From NCBI RefSeq assembly GCF_900290235.1, contig NZ_OLMK01000096.1, positions 78,983 through 142,982 of the forward strand: DNA of 64,000 nucleotides, written 5' to 3'. This DNA comes from Streptomyces sp. MA5143a (GTDB lineage: Bacteria > Actinomycetota > Actinomycetes > Streptomycetales > Streptomycetaceae). Both the position numbers and the translations under genes were made by a program. Positions 1-7,134 of the stretch are shown here, piece by piece (positions within the stretch are counted from its first letter, which is position 1; every line of letters starts with the position of its first letter). Under the pieces are notes generated by a model, which saw nothing but the letters and a program-made list of their open reading frames with translations, was not told the origin of the DNA and did no database searches.

Positions 1-418
1 GCTCCGTCATGTACGGCGCCGGCCGGGCACCCCTGGCGGGCACCGCCGGGTACCACAGCGACACCATCAACTCCCGCCGCTGCCCGGCGACCCAGGGGTC
101 GGCCCGGGACGCGTCCCGCAACGCCAGCGCGGTCCGCCCCACGGCGAACGGACCGGTGGGGCGCGGCAGTTCGAGAGCGGGGGCGATGCCGGTGCCGGTG
201 CCCGGGGCCGACGGCATGGCGGAAGGCGCGGCCGAGGCGGCCGAGCCGGTCGCCGCGAGGCCGGTACAGGCCATGGCCACGGCAAGGGCGAAGACCCCGG
301 CGAAGACCCTGCCCCTGGCCCTGCCCATGGGCCTCCTGGTCATGGGCAGGGCCAGGGGCCTGGTCATGGGCCTGGTCGTCGCGGGAACGGCACGGCGGAG
401 ATCACGAAGGGGGCTCAT
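1..418 (-). CDS. Secreted alpha/beta hydrolase, PAF-acetylhydrolase-like, N-terminal part
   Basis: The gene runs off the left edge; about 139 N-terminal residues are visible. It begins at the ATG complementary to 416-418 with an Arg/Pro-rich N-region, a hydrophobic segment (FAGVFALAVAMACTGLAATG) and an Ala-rich likely signal-peptidase site. The mature part starts PTGPFAVGRTALALRD and reaches RRELMVSLWYPA. This N-terminal pattern is typical of bacterial secreted esterases related to platelet-activating-factor acetylhydrolase; the catalytic Ser-Asp-His residues would lie outside the window. The start overlaps the end of the upstream small membrane-protein gene by 17 bases, so it is the last visible gene of a leftward operon. 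The N-region is built from imperfect repeats of an Arg-Pro-Met unit. Family assignment is by motif only and moderately sure. Confidence 0.6.
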   Translation of the reverse strand, partial: MSPLRDLRRAVPATTRPMTRPLALPMTRRPMGRARGRVFAGVFALAVAMACTGLAATGSAASAAPSAMPSAPGTGTGIAPALELPRPTGPFAVGRTALALRDASRADPWVAGQRRELMVSLWYPAVPARGARPAPYMTE

Positions 419-722
419 ACGATCGCTCGTCACGCCCCTGAAGACGTATCCGGACGGTTCCTGCCTCCAGGTCCACGCGAAAAGGCGGATCCTCCGCCGG
501 CCGCACGTTCTTGCGGACGCGCTCCTGCTCCATGGCCCGCCTGGCGGCCCCGGCGGCCGGGTCGACCTCCTGCACGAGCCCGGCGCCGATGGAGGACAGT
601 CTCTTCGTCCTCCGCCAGTAGACCCAGCCCCTGCGCTCCATCCACAGCAGCAGCCGGTCCCCCGCGAACCCGGCTGCCCCCACTCCGACGACCACCCCGG
701 CGATCAGTAAGACGATGTCCAC
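402..722 (-). CDS. Small single-pass membrane protein, unknown function
   Basis: A 106-residue protein starting at a GTG (complement of 720-722), four bases after the stop of the acetyltransferase gene, which implies translational coupling. Residues 3-22 form one hydrophobic helix (IVLLIAGVVVGVGAAGFAGD). The rest is hydrophilic and basic: a Trp/Arg-rich stretch (WMERRGWVYWRR) just inside the membrane and a C-terminal charged domain. I recognise no family. It is probably an N-anchored cytoplasmic-domain protein made together with the acetyltransferase and the secreted hydrolase. Confidence 0.65.
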   Translation of the reverse strand: MDIVLLIAGVVVGVGAAGFAGDRLLLWMERRGWVYWRRTKRLSSIGAGLVQEVDPAAGAARRAMEQERVRKNVRPAEDPPFRVDLEAGTVRIRLQGRDERSYEPPS

Positions 723-725
723 GCG

Positions 726-1202
726 TCACCCATCCGCGGGCAGGGTCAGGGTGTAGCGGAGCTTCTCCTTGGGGCGGGCGCCGAGGCGGTCGTAGAAGCG
801 GGTCGCGCCCTCGTTCCAGGCGGGCGTCTGCCACTGGCTCTCGTCGAGGCCGAGGGCGCGGGCCTCGGCCGCCACCGCCTCCATGAGGAGGGCGCCGAGG
901 CCGGAGCCCCGGCTGTCGGAGCGCAGGAACAGGCAGTCCATGTGGAGGTACTCGCGGGCCTGCCAGGTGGAGATCTCGGGCGAGCAGGTGGCGTAGCCGA
1001 CGACCTCGCCACCGGGGAGTTCGGCCACCAGGCAACGCAGTCGCGGGGCCGGGGTGTCGAAGAGGAGCGCGCTCAGGCGGGGCGCGAGGTCGGGCGGGGG
1101 CGGGGCGGCGTGCTCGTAGGCGGCGTGCTCGGCGGCCAGTTCGACGACGCGGCCGATGTCCTCGGGGCGGGCGCGGCGGACGGCCGGGGTGGCGTCGGTC
1201 AC
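726..1202 (-). CDS. GNAT family N-acetyltransferase
   Basis: A 158-residue protein with the GNAT fold signature. An N-terminal RRARPEDIGRVVELAAEHA segment is followed by the acetyl-CoA binding motif A, LFLRSDSRGSGLGALLMEA (about residues 91-109, with the Q/RxxGxG/A-like SRGSGLG). A C-terminal NEGATRFYDRLGARP segment is typical of motif B. It should transfer an acetyl group from acetyl-CoA to an amine; nothing in the sequence shows which substrate. Its ATG overlaps the stop of the upstream gene by four bases (ATGA) and its stop lies four bases before the small membrane-protein gene, so the genes form one operon. Confidence 0.9.
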   Translation of the reverse strand: MTDATPAVRRARPEDIGRVVELAAEHAAYEHAAPPPPDLAPRLSALLFDTPAPRLRCLVAELPGGEVVGYATCSPEISTWQAREYLHMDCLFLRSDSRGSGLGALLMEAVAAEARALGLDESQWQTPAWNEGATRFYDRLGARPKEKLRYTLTLPADG

Positions 1203-1720
1203 CGGAGGTCGCCCTCCACCGTGTCGGACCGCCAGGCCGTCAGCCGGTCGGCGATCGGGGCGGCGGAGGCCAGGACGTGGCGGGAGTAGGCGTCGCGCTC
1301 ATGGGTGAGGACGGCCGCCTCCCAGACGCAGGGGGCGAGTCCGGTGCGGCCGGGCCGCAGTTCCTCCGGGCGGCCGGCCGGGCCGGTGAAGATCGCCAGG
1401 TCGGACATGAAGCCCTCGATCCAGGTGTGCACCAGGACGTAGTCGCCGTCGCCGCCCGCGTGCAGGATCAGCACGGCGAGCCCCAGGGACCCGCGCGCCC
1501 GGCCGAGCGCGAGGTGGTCCTCGGCGACGCGGAGCGCGGCGGCCGTGTCCGCCTCGGTGAGGGTGCGGCCCGGCGCGGTGAGGCCGTAGACCTTGACGAG
1601 GTGCCCGGAGAGTTCGCGGGTGCCCAACGGGCGTACGGGGCGCGGGTGGTGCTCCTTCGCGAGGGCGAGCAGCCCGTCCGTGTCGACCGCCGCCGGGTGG
1701 TCGTGATCGTGTCCAGTCAT
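1199..1720 (-). CDS. Conserved hypothetical protein, His-rich N-terminus
   Basis: About 173 residues from the ATG complementary to 1718-1720 (MTGHDHDH); a longer reading adds 12 unlikely residues. It is a soluble alpha/beta-looking protein with the segments GSLGLAVLILHAGGDGDYVLVHTW and CVWEAAVLTHERDAYSRHVL. There is no signal peptide or membrane helix. The early HDHDH run could bind metal, but this is only a guess. It is the first gene of the leftward four-gene operon and its stop overlaps the acetyltransferase start. I do not recognise the family. Confidence 0.7.
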   Translation of the reverse strand: MTGHDHDHPAAVDTDGLLALAKEHHPRPVRPLGTRELSGHLVKVYGLTAPGRTLTEADTAAALRVAEDHLALGRARGSLGLAVLILHAGGDGDYVLVHTWIEGFMSDLAIFTGPAGRPEELRPGRTGLAPCVWEAAVLTHERDAYSRHVLASAAPIADRLTAWRSDTVEGDLR

Positions 1721-1789
1721 GGAGCCATCATGTGCGGCCGGCACCGGCCGGACCACGGGTTTCTCTCTCCGCTTCTCTCTCCGCTTCTC

Positions 1790-2950
1790 TCACCACCCGG
1801 TCTGCGAACGGCGTTTGAGGGCCGCCACTCCGTCCGCCCGGCGCGGCGCTCCGGCCGCCGGTGCCGCGCCGGAGGCGGCCCGGGGCCGGCCGTCGGCCGC
1901 GGGGAACCGGCCCGTCGCCGGTGCCGGGTCGGGCCGTCTGGGACGCGACATCGCCCGCGCGCCCTGGGCGCCCGCGGCGCCGAGCCCGTACACCCGCACC
2001 CGTGACATCCCCGCCACGACGACGACCGCCGTGCCCGCCACCCACCACACCCCGCCCGCCTTCATCCACAGCATGTGGACGGCGACGCCGACGACGACCG
2101 ACGCGACCGCGCAGACGCCCATCACGACGGCGACGCCCACCGGGGTGAGCCCCAGTCGCCGCAGCCGGTGGGGGAGGTGGTCGGGGCCGCTCCGCCAGGG
2201 TTCGCGGCCGGCGAGCCGCCGGGAGAGCAGGACCAGTACCGCGTCGGCGGTGGCCAATACGGTGAGGGCGAAGGGCCCGCCGATCCCCACGCCGTGCCCG
2301 GCGGCGTACGCGTACACCTGGACGACGCCGCCCGCGAGCAGGAACCCGACGAACAGCGCTCCGCACTCCCCGAGCGCCACCCGCGCGGGCGGCCAGTTCT
2401 GCATCAGGAACCCGGTGAGCCCGGCGGCGAGCACGCTGCACAGCGCGGCCAGCCCGTCGAGCACCTCGGCGGCGGCGCACACGCTCAGCCCGAACGCGGT
2501 GACGACCCCGACGACCCCGAGCACCCCGTCGGGACGGCCGAGCCCCTTGAACCCGTGCACGACGAACACGATCCACGCGACGGCGCCCACCCCGCCGAGG
2601 ACACCGACCTCGTCGTACGGCACCACGAACGCGGCGGCGCAGGCGACGCCCACGACACGCGGCACCCACGGCAGCCCCCAGAGATCGCCGATGAGCCCGA
2701 GCCCGCCCACGGCCACGCCCGCCAGGAGGAGCCGCCCGGCCTCCTCCCCCAGCGGCGCGACCCCGCTCCGCTCCCCCAGCCAGGCCACACCACCCACCCC
2801 GCAGAGGAGCGCGACACCCCCGAGCAACGGCACCGGCCGCATCCGCCGCCGCTCCACGATCCCGAGCCGCTGCGCGGGCACGCGTACGGCCGCCGTCAGC
2901 ACGGCGGTGACCAGGAGGGCGGACGCGGCGGCGAGGATTCCGTACAGCAC
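1790..2950 (-). CDS. MraY/WecA-like polyprenyl-phosphate sugar-phosphate transferase homologue, degenerate active site
   Basis: A 386-residue protein with about ten hydrophobic helices over residues 1-320 and a Pro/Ala/Arg-rich cytoplasmic tail. It follows the WecA/MraY layout: MRPVPLLGGVALL early, GLGLIGDLWGL where the family has its DD motif, FKGLGRPDGVLGV where it has NxxNxxDGLDGLA, ARVALGECGALFVGFLLA for LGDTGSLFLGFLLA, and PDHLPHRLRRLGLTP for the His-rich loop. Normally such enzymes move a sugar-phosphate from a UDP-sugar to a lipid phosphate for wall polymers. Here the DD pair is GD and the GDTGS aspartate is Glu, so catalysis may be altered or lost. It is divergent from the EtfD-like gene. 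Confidence 0.75.
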   Translation of the reverse strand: MLYGILAAASALLVTAVLTAAVRVPAQRLGIVERRRMRPVPLLGGVALLCGVGGVAWLGERSGVAPLGEEAGRLLLAGVAVGGLGLIGDLWGLPWVPRVVGVACAAAFVVPYDEVGVLGGVGAVAWIVFVVHGFKGLGRPDGVLGVVGVVTAFGLSVCAAAEVLDGLAALCSVLAAGLTGFLMQNWPPARVALGECGALFVGFLLAGGVVQVYAYAAGHGVGIGGPFALTVLATADAVLVLLSRRLAGREPWRSGPDHLPHRLRRLGLTPVGVAVVMGVCAVASVVVGVAVHMLWMKAGGVWWVAGTAVVVVAGMSRVRVYGLGAAGAQGARAMSRPRRPDPAPATGRFPAADGRPRAASGAAPAAGAPRRADGVAALKRRSQTGW

Positions 2951-2992
2951 GGAACCAAGTTAGGGGTGAATGTGACGATTTCATACGAATAA

Positions 2993-3021
2993 CACGATCG
3001 TTTTGAAACAGCACGATCGTT
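2993..3021. promoter_or_regulatory. Tandem palindromic operator candidate (two CACGATCGTT boxes)
   Basis: CACGATCGTT occurs at 2993-3002 and again at 3012-3021. Each contains the palindrome ACGATCGT, and the copies are 19 bases apart, close to two helical turns. They sit in an AT-richer patch of the 270-base divergent region between the MraY-like gene and the EtfD-like gene, which otherwise holds no ORF worth calling. This is a plausible dimer-pair binding site. The regulator is unknown. Confidence 0.45.
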
Positions 3022-3220
3022 CCGCCCGCCGATCGGAGGTACGCAAGCCGTTCGCGGCCGACGGGGCCCCTTCAGATCGCCGCCCCCCCACTCAGGCAAC
3101 CCTCAGCGACGCAGATCACCGCGTCGCTGGCTACAGTGCGGCAGGAGAAGTGGGTAGTCTCAGACGGACTGCATAAGTTACCGCTTAGTAATGACCCTCG
3201 CAGGCCCGAGGAGCCCCCAA

Positions 3221-5518
3221 ATGCAACTCGCCGCGATCATCGTGTCGCTGGTACTGACCGTGGTCGGCGTCGCGCTGCTCGCACGCGCCATCGGTCAGTT
3301 CATCCGGTACTTCAAGCTCGGCCAGCCGGTCCCGGCCGGCAGCCGTACCGACAATCCCTACCAGCGCAGCGTGACGCTGGTGCGGGAGTTCCTCGGGCAC
3401 ACCCGGATGAACCGGTGGGGCATCGTGGGCTTCGCCCACTGGTTCGTGGCCGTCGGCTTCCTCACCCTCCCGCCGACCCTCGCCCAGGCCTTCGGGCAGC
3501 TCTTCGAGGCCGACTGGGTGCTGCCGGTCATCGGCGGTTTCCTGCCGTTCGAGCTGTACATCGAGTTCATCGGCGTGATGACGATCCTCGGCATCGCCAC
3601 GCTGATCGTGATCCGCCTGCTGAGCCTGCCCTCGCGCGCCGGCCGCAAGTCCCGCTTCGCGGGCTCCAAGGCCGGTCAGGCGTACTTCGTCGAGTACGTC
3701 ATCCTCACCATCGGTCTCGCCATCTACGTGCTGCGCGGCCTCGAGGGCGCCCTCCACCACGTCGACCACTACGAGGCCGCCTACTTCGCCTCGTACCCGC
3801 TGGTCCTCGCGTTCAAGGGGCTCAGCCTCCCCGTCCTGCAGAACCTGGTCTACTTCACCGCGATGGTGAAGATCAGCACCTCGTTCATCTGGATGATCGT
3901 CGTCTCGCTGAACACCAACATGGGTGTCGCCTGGCACCGCTTCCTCGGCTTCCCGAACATCTGGTTCAAGCGCAACGCCACCGGTGAGACCGCCCTCGGC
4001 GCGCTCCAGCCCATGACGAGCGGCGGCAAGCCGATCGACTTCACCGACCCCGGTGACGACGACGTCTTCGGTGTCTCCCAGGTCGAGCAGTTCTCCTGGA
4101 AGGGCCTGCTGGACTTCTCCACCTGCACCGAGTGCGGCCGCTGCCAGTCGCAGTGCCCCGCCTGGAACACCGGCAAGCCGCTCTCCCCCAAGCTGCTGAT
4201 CATGTCGCTGCGCGACCACGCGCACGCCAAGGCCCCCTACCTCCTCGCCGGTGGCGGCAAGACCATGGAGGGCGAGGAGAAGGCGTCCGAGGAGCAGCTG
4301 AAGGACGTCCCGACCGCCGCGCTCGCGGAGGCCGAGCGGCCGCTGATCGGCACCGTCGAGGAGAACGGCGTCATCGACCCCGACGTGCTGTGGTCCTGCA
4401 CCACCTGCGGTGCCTGCGTCGAGCAGTGCCCCGTCGACATCGAGCACATCGACCACATCGTCGACATGCGCCGCTACCAGGTGATGATCGAGAGCGCGTT
4501 CCCGTCCGAGGCCGGGACGATGCTCAAGAACCTGGAGAAGAAGGGCAACCCCTGGGGCCTGGCCAAGAAGCAGCGGCTGGAGTGGCTCAAGGAGGTCGAG
4601 TTCGAGGTCCCGGTCGTCGGCAAGGACATCGAGGACCTCAGCGAGGTCGAGTACCTGTACTGGGTCGGCTGCGCCGGCGCCCTGGAGGACCGCGCCAAGA
4701 AGACCACCAAGGCGTTCGCCGAGCTGCTGCACATGGCGGGCGTGAAGTTCGCGATCATGGGCGGCGACGAGAAGTGCACCGGTGACTCCGCCCGCCGTCT
4801 CGGCAACGAGCCCCTCTTCCAGGAGCTCGGCATGGAGAACGTCGCCGCGCTGAACATGGCGTTCGGCGAGGAGATGGACGACGAGGGCAACATCACGCCC
4901 GAGTCGAAGAAGCCGAAGTCCGCGAAGAAGATCGTCGCCACCTGCCCGCACTGCCTCAACACGCTCGGCAACGAGTACCCGCAGCTCGGCGGCGACTACG
5001 AGGTCATCCACCACACCCAGCTGCTCCAGCACCTGGTGGACGAGGGCAAGCTGATCCCGGTCACGCCGGTCGAGGGCATCATCACGTACCACGACCCGTG
5101 CTACCTGGGCCGCCACAACAAGATCTACACGCCGCCGCGCGAGATCATCGCAGGCGTCCCGGGCCTCAGGAACGAGGAGATGCACCGCCACAAGGAGCGC
5201 GGCTTCTGCTGTGGCGCCGGTGGCGCGCGGATGTGGATGGAGGAGCGGATCGGCAAGCGCATCAACAACGAGCGCGTCGACGAGGCCCTCTCCCTCAACC
5301 CGGACATCGTCTCCACCGCCTGCCCGTTCTGCCTCGTCATGCTGACCGACTCGGTCAACGGCAAGAAGAACGATGGCAAGGCCAAGGAGTCCATCCAGGT
5401 CGTCGACGTGGCCCAGCTGCTGCTGGAGTCCGTCAGGACCCCGGTCACCGACGAGGACGAGCCCCCCGCGGGCGCGGCCGAGACGGAGAACGAGCCGGAG
5501 CCCCAGCCGGTCAAGTGA
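3221..5518 (+). CDS. etfD: EtfD-like membrane Fe-S reductase (ETF:menaquinone oxidoreductase type)
   Basis: The 765-residue start (MQLAAII) is set by GAGGAG seven bases upstream; an ATG at 3191 lacks such a site. Residues 1-260 hold several membrane helices with a nitrate-reductase-gamma-like layout. Two 4Fe-4S motifs follow, CTECGRCQSQCP (about residue 302) and CTTCGACVEQCP (about 394). Two CCG-type cysteine-rich domains come next (WVGCAGALED with GGDEKCTGDSARR; YHDPCYLGRHN with RGFCCGAGGARMW), as in heterodisulfide-reductase and glycolate-oxidase Fe-S subunits. The C-terminus is acidic. Mycobacterial homologues (EtfD, Rv0338c) pass electrons from electron-transfer flavoprotein, reduced by acyl-CoA dehydrogenases, to the quinone pool in fatty-acid oxidation. 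That role is inferred here; the domain order is plainly visible. Confidence 0.88.
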   Translation: MQLAAIIVSLVLTVVGVALLARAIGQFIRYFKLGQPVPAGSRTDNPYQRSVTLVREFLGHTRMNRWGIVGFAHWFVAVGFLTLPPTLAQAFGQLFEADWVLPVIGGFLPFELYIEFIGVMTILGIATLIVIRLLSLPSRAGRKSRFAGSKAGQAYFVEYVILTIGLAIYVLRGLEGALHHVDHYEAAYFASYPLVLAFKGLSLPVLQNLVYFTAMVKISTSFIWMIVVSLNTNMGVAWHRFLGFPNIWFKRNATGETALGALQPMTSGGKPIDFTDPGDDDVFGVSQVEQFSWKGLLDFSTCTECGRCQSQCPAWNTGKPLSPKLLIMSLRDHAHAKAPYLLAGGGKTMEGEEKASEEQLKDVPTAALAEAERPLIGTVEENGVIDPDVLWSCTTCGACVEQCPVDIEHIDHIVDMRRYQVMIESAFPSEAGTMLKNLEKKGNPWGLAKKQRLEWLKEVEFEVPVVGKDIEDLSEVEYLYWVGCAGALEDRAKKTTKAFAELLHMAGVKFAIMGGDEKCTGDSARRLGNEPLFQELGMENVAALNMAFGEEMDDEGNITPESKKPKSAKKIVATCPHCLNTLGNEYPQLGGDYEVIHHTQLLQHLVDEGKLIPVTPVEGIITYHDPCYLGRHNKIYTPPREIIAGVPGLRNEEMHRHKERGFCCGAGGARMWMEERIGKRINNERVDEALSLNPDIVSTACPFCLVMLTDSVNGKKNDGKAKESIQVVDVAQLLLESVRTPVTDEDEPPAGAAETENEPEPQPVK

Positions 5519-6080
5519 CCGGCCGGTCCTCCGGCCCCGCGACACCCCCGATGCCCCCGTGCTCCCCCCGAGCACGGGGGCATCGCCCTGCCGCCCGCGA
5601 CGCGCGATACCGGGCGAACGCCTCGCGGGCGTCCGGCACGAACGCCGGATCCCCCACCAGCCCGGCCAGCTCCGCCTCGCCCACCCACCGGTACGAGGCG
5701 ACCTCGGCGGGGTCCGGCCGCAGCGGGCCCGTGACGACCACCTCGTGCAGGCCCAGCCAGTAGGGGCTGATCGCCCCCGCGCACCGGAACTTCAGCACGA
5801 ACCGGGGTCGCCCCCGGACCCCCAGCTCCTCCCACAGCTCCCGCGCGGCGGCCTCCTCGTACGACTCGCCGACCTCGGTGGCGCCGCCGAGCAGCCAGGT
5901 GACGTGGCCGGGGAAACGGGACACGTCGTCGGGGCGTCGGTGGACCAGGTACCGGCCGGCGGGGTCGCGGCACACGATCGTCGCCACCCGGTGCGGCCAC
6001 CCCCGGCGGATCGCCTCGCCCCGGTCGACGACCCCGATCACCTCGTCGTCGTCACCGACCCGCTCCACCAGCTCGCCCAT
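5511..6080 (-). CDS. Nudix hydrolase
   Basis: A 189-residue protein starting MGELVERVGDDDEVIGVVDR. The Nudix box GGATEVGESYEEAAARELWE plus ELGV (about residues 69-92) matches Gx5Ex7REUxEExGU exactly, so metal binding and diphosphate hydrolysis should be intact. The N-terminal part (EVIGVVDRGEAIRRGWPHR, then LVHRRPDDVSRFPGHVTW) resembles the IPP-isomerase-like Nudix branch found widely in actinomycetes, whose substrates are mostly unknown. It is convergent with the EtfD-like gene and the two stops overlap by eight bases. The last ~25 codons are encoded by the terminator hairpin region. Confidence 0.9.
   Translation of the reverse strand: MGELVERVGDDDEVIGVVDRGEAIRRGWPHRVATIVCRDPAGRYLVHRRPDDVSRFPGHVTWLLGGATEVGESYEEAAARELWEELGVRGRPRFVLKFRCAGAISPYWLGLHEVVVTGPLRPDPAEVASYRWVGEAELAGLVGDPAFVPDAREAFARYRASRAAGRCPRARGEHGGIGGVAGPEDRPVT
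5550..5584. terminator. Strong bidirectional hairpin terminator
   Basis: Perfect 14-base arms GATGCCCCCGTGCT (5550-5563) and AGCACGGGGGCATC (5571-5584) with a 7-base loop. It lies 32 bases past the EtfD-like gene and can serve the convergent Nudix gene on the other strand as well. The Nudix reading frame runs through it. Confidence 0.85.
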
Positions 6081-6189
6081 GCGGCCCACCCTCGCAGAGG
6101 GCACCGACAACGGGCCCGGCGAAAGGCCCCGCGCCTCTGCTCCACCTCTCCGCGCAGCGGGCTCCACCTCTCCGCGCACGGGGCGGCGC

Positions 6190-6966
6190 TCACCGCTCCG
6201 CCTCCGCGAAGCGCTCCTCGACCTCCGGCGGCAGCTCCTCGCCGAGGCGCGTCAGGAAGACGGGCTCCTCGTCCGCCGAGCGGCGGACCGCGATGGCGTC
6301 GGCCGGGTCCAGCCCCTTGATCCCGTACGCCTCGTACACCTCCGGTGCGGGGGTGGCGTCGGTGTCGCCGGGAGTGTCGTCGCAGTGCATCGCGCGGGCC
6401 GTGCCCACCTTCGCCCCCATCGGCAAGTCCTCGGCGGCGCGGCCGATGTAGCTCTCCCCGTCGTACTCCAGGACGAACGCGCACTTCGCCGTGGTCGCCC
6501 CGCTGTCACCGGAGTCCCCGTCGCCGGCGGCGCCGTCCCCCTCACCCGCCGCGTCGTCCCGGCCGAAGATCCGGTCCGCCGCGTCCGGGATGGGCTCGTC
6601 CTCCCTCGGGTCCACCATGACGGACAGCCCACCGCCGGGTGACTCCCGGACGGCGATCGCGTCGGCGGGGTCGACGCCCTTGATGGCGTACGCCGTGTAG
6701 ACGGTCCGGTCCTCGGCGGCCACGGCGTCGGCGGCGTCCTCCTCGCCGCCGCCCTCGTCCTCGCAGATCGCCTGCCGGGCGGAGCCCACCTTCGACCCGA
6801 GTGCGTACTCGACGCGGCCCACGTCGACGTACTGGCTGTCGCGGTAGTCCACCACGAACGCACAGGACGCCGAGGACTCCCCGCCACCCCCCAACGCGGC
6901 GCAGCCGACGGCCAGGGGGGTCAGTACGACGGCGGCCAGGGCGGTCCGCGCACGGGCGACGAGCAT
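6190..6966 (-). CDS. Lipoprotein with an internally duplicated domain
   Basis: A 258-residue protein beginning MLVARARTALAAVVLTPLAVGC. The lipobox LAVGC predicts cleavage and lipidation at Cys22, so it should be held on the outer face of the membrane. GAAGGAG eight bases before the ATG fixes the start. It contains two copies of an ~85-residue unit. Each opens with CAFV plus a Tyr-containing strand, continues GSKVGSARQAICED or GAKVGTARAMHCDD, and closes YAIKGVDPADAIAVR or YGIKGLDPADAIAVR; an acidic Gly/Asp linker separates them. The paired Cys in each unit may form a disulfide. I do not recognise the family. It is divergent from the first FG-GAP gene. Confidence 0.8.
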   Translation of the reverse strand: MLVARARTALAAVVLTPLAVGCAALGGGGESSASCAFVVDYRDSQYVDVGRVEYALGSKVGSARQAICEDEGGGEEDAADAVAAEDRTVYTAYAIKGVDPADAIAVRESPGGGLSVMVDPREDEPIPDAADRIFGRDDAAGEGDGAAGDGDSGDSGATTAKCAFVLEYDGESYIGRAAEDLPMGAKVGTARAMHCDDTPGDTDATPAPEVYEAYGIKGLDPADAIAVRRSADEEPVFLTRLGEELPPEVEERFAEAER

Positions 6967-7053
6967 GGTCACGTCTCCTTCGTCAGAGGTCGCTTCGCTC
7001 CCTGGACGCACGGCGCGCGTCGAACGTTCGGTTCACTTTCCGGCCACCCGCAC

Positions 7054-7079
7054 ACAACCCTTCGTACGCCCCACGCGTC
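7054..7079 (+). promoter_or_regulatory. ECF-type promoter, FG-GAP family copy 1
   Basis: AACC at 7056-7059 preceded by CAC, then 17 bases, then GTC at 7077-7079. The GTC lies 56 bases before the GTG start at 7135. The same -35/-10 pair with the same spacing precedes three other FG-GAP genes in this window. The sigma factor is not identified. Confidence 0.55.
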
Positions 7080-7134
7080 ACACCGACGAGTCACACCCAC
7101 GAACCGCCCTACGTCGTCCCCCTGGAGGTCACCC

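Noticed and set aside
3185..5575. 796-codon leftward ORF opposite the EtfD-like gene
   Set aside because: It reads as repetitive Leu/Val/Asp/Arg noise, the usual mirror frame of a high-GC gene; the forward frame has clear Fe-S motifs.
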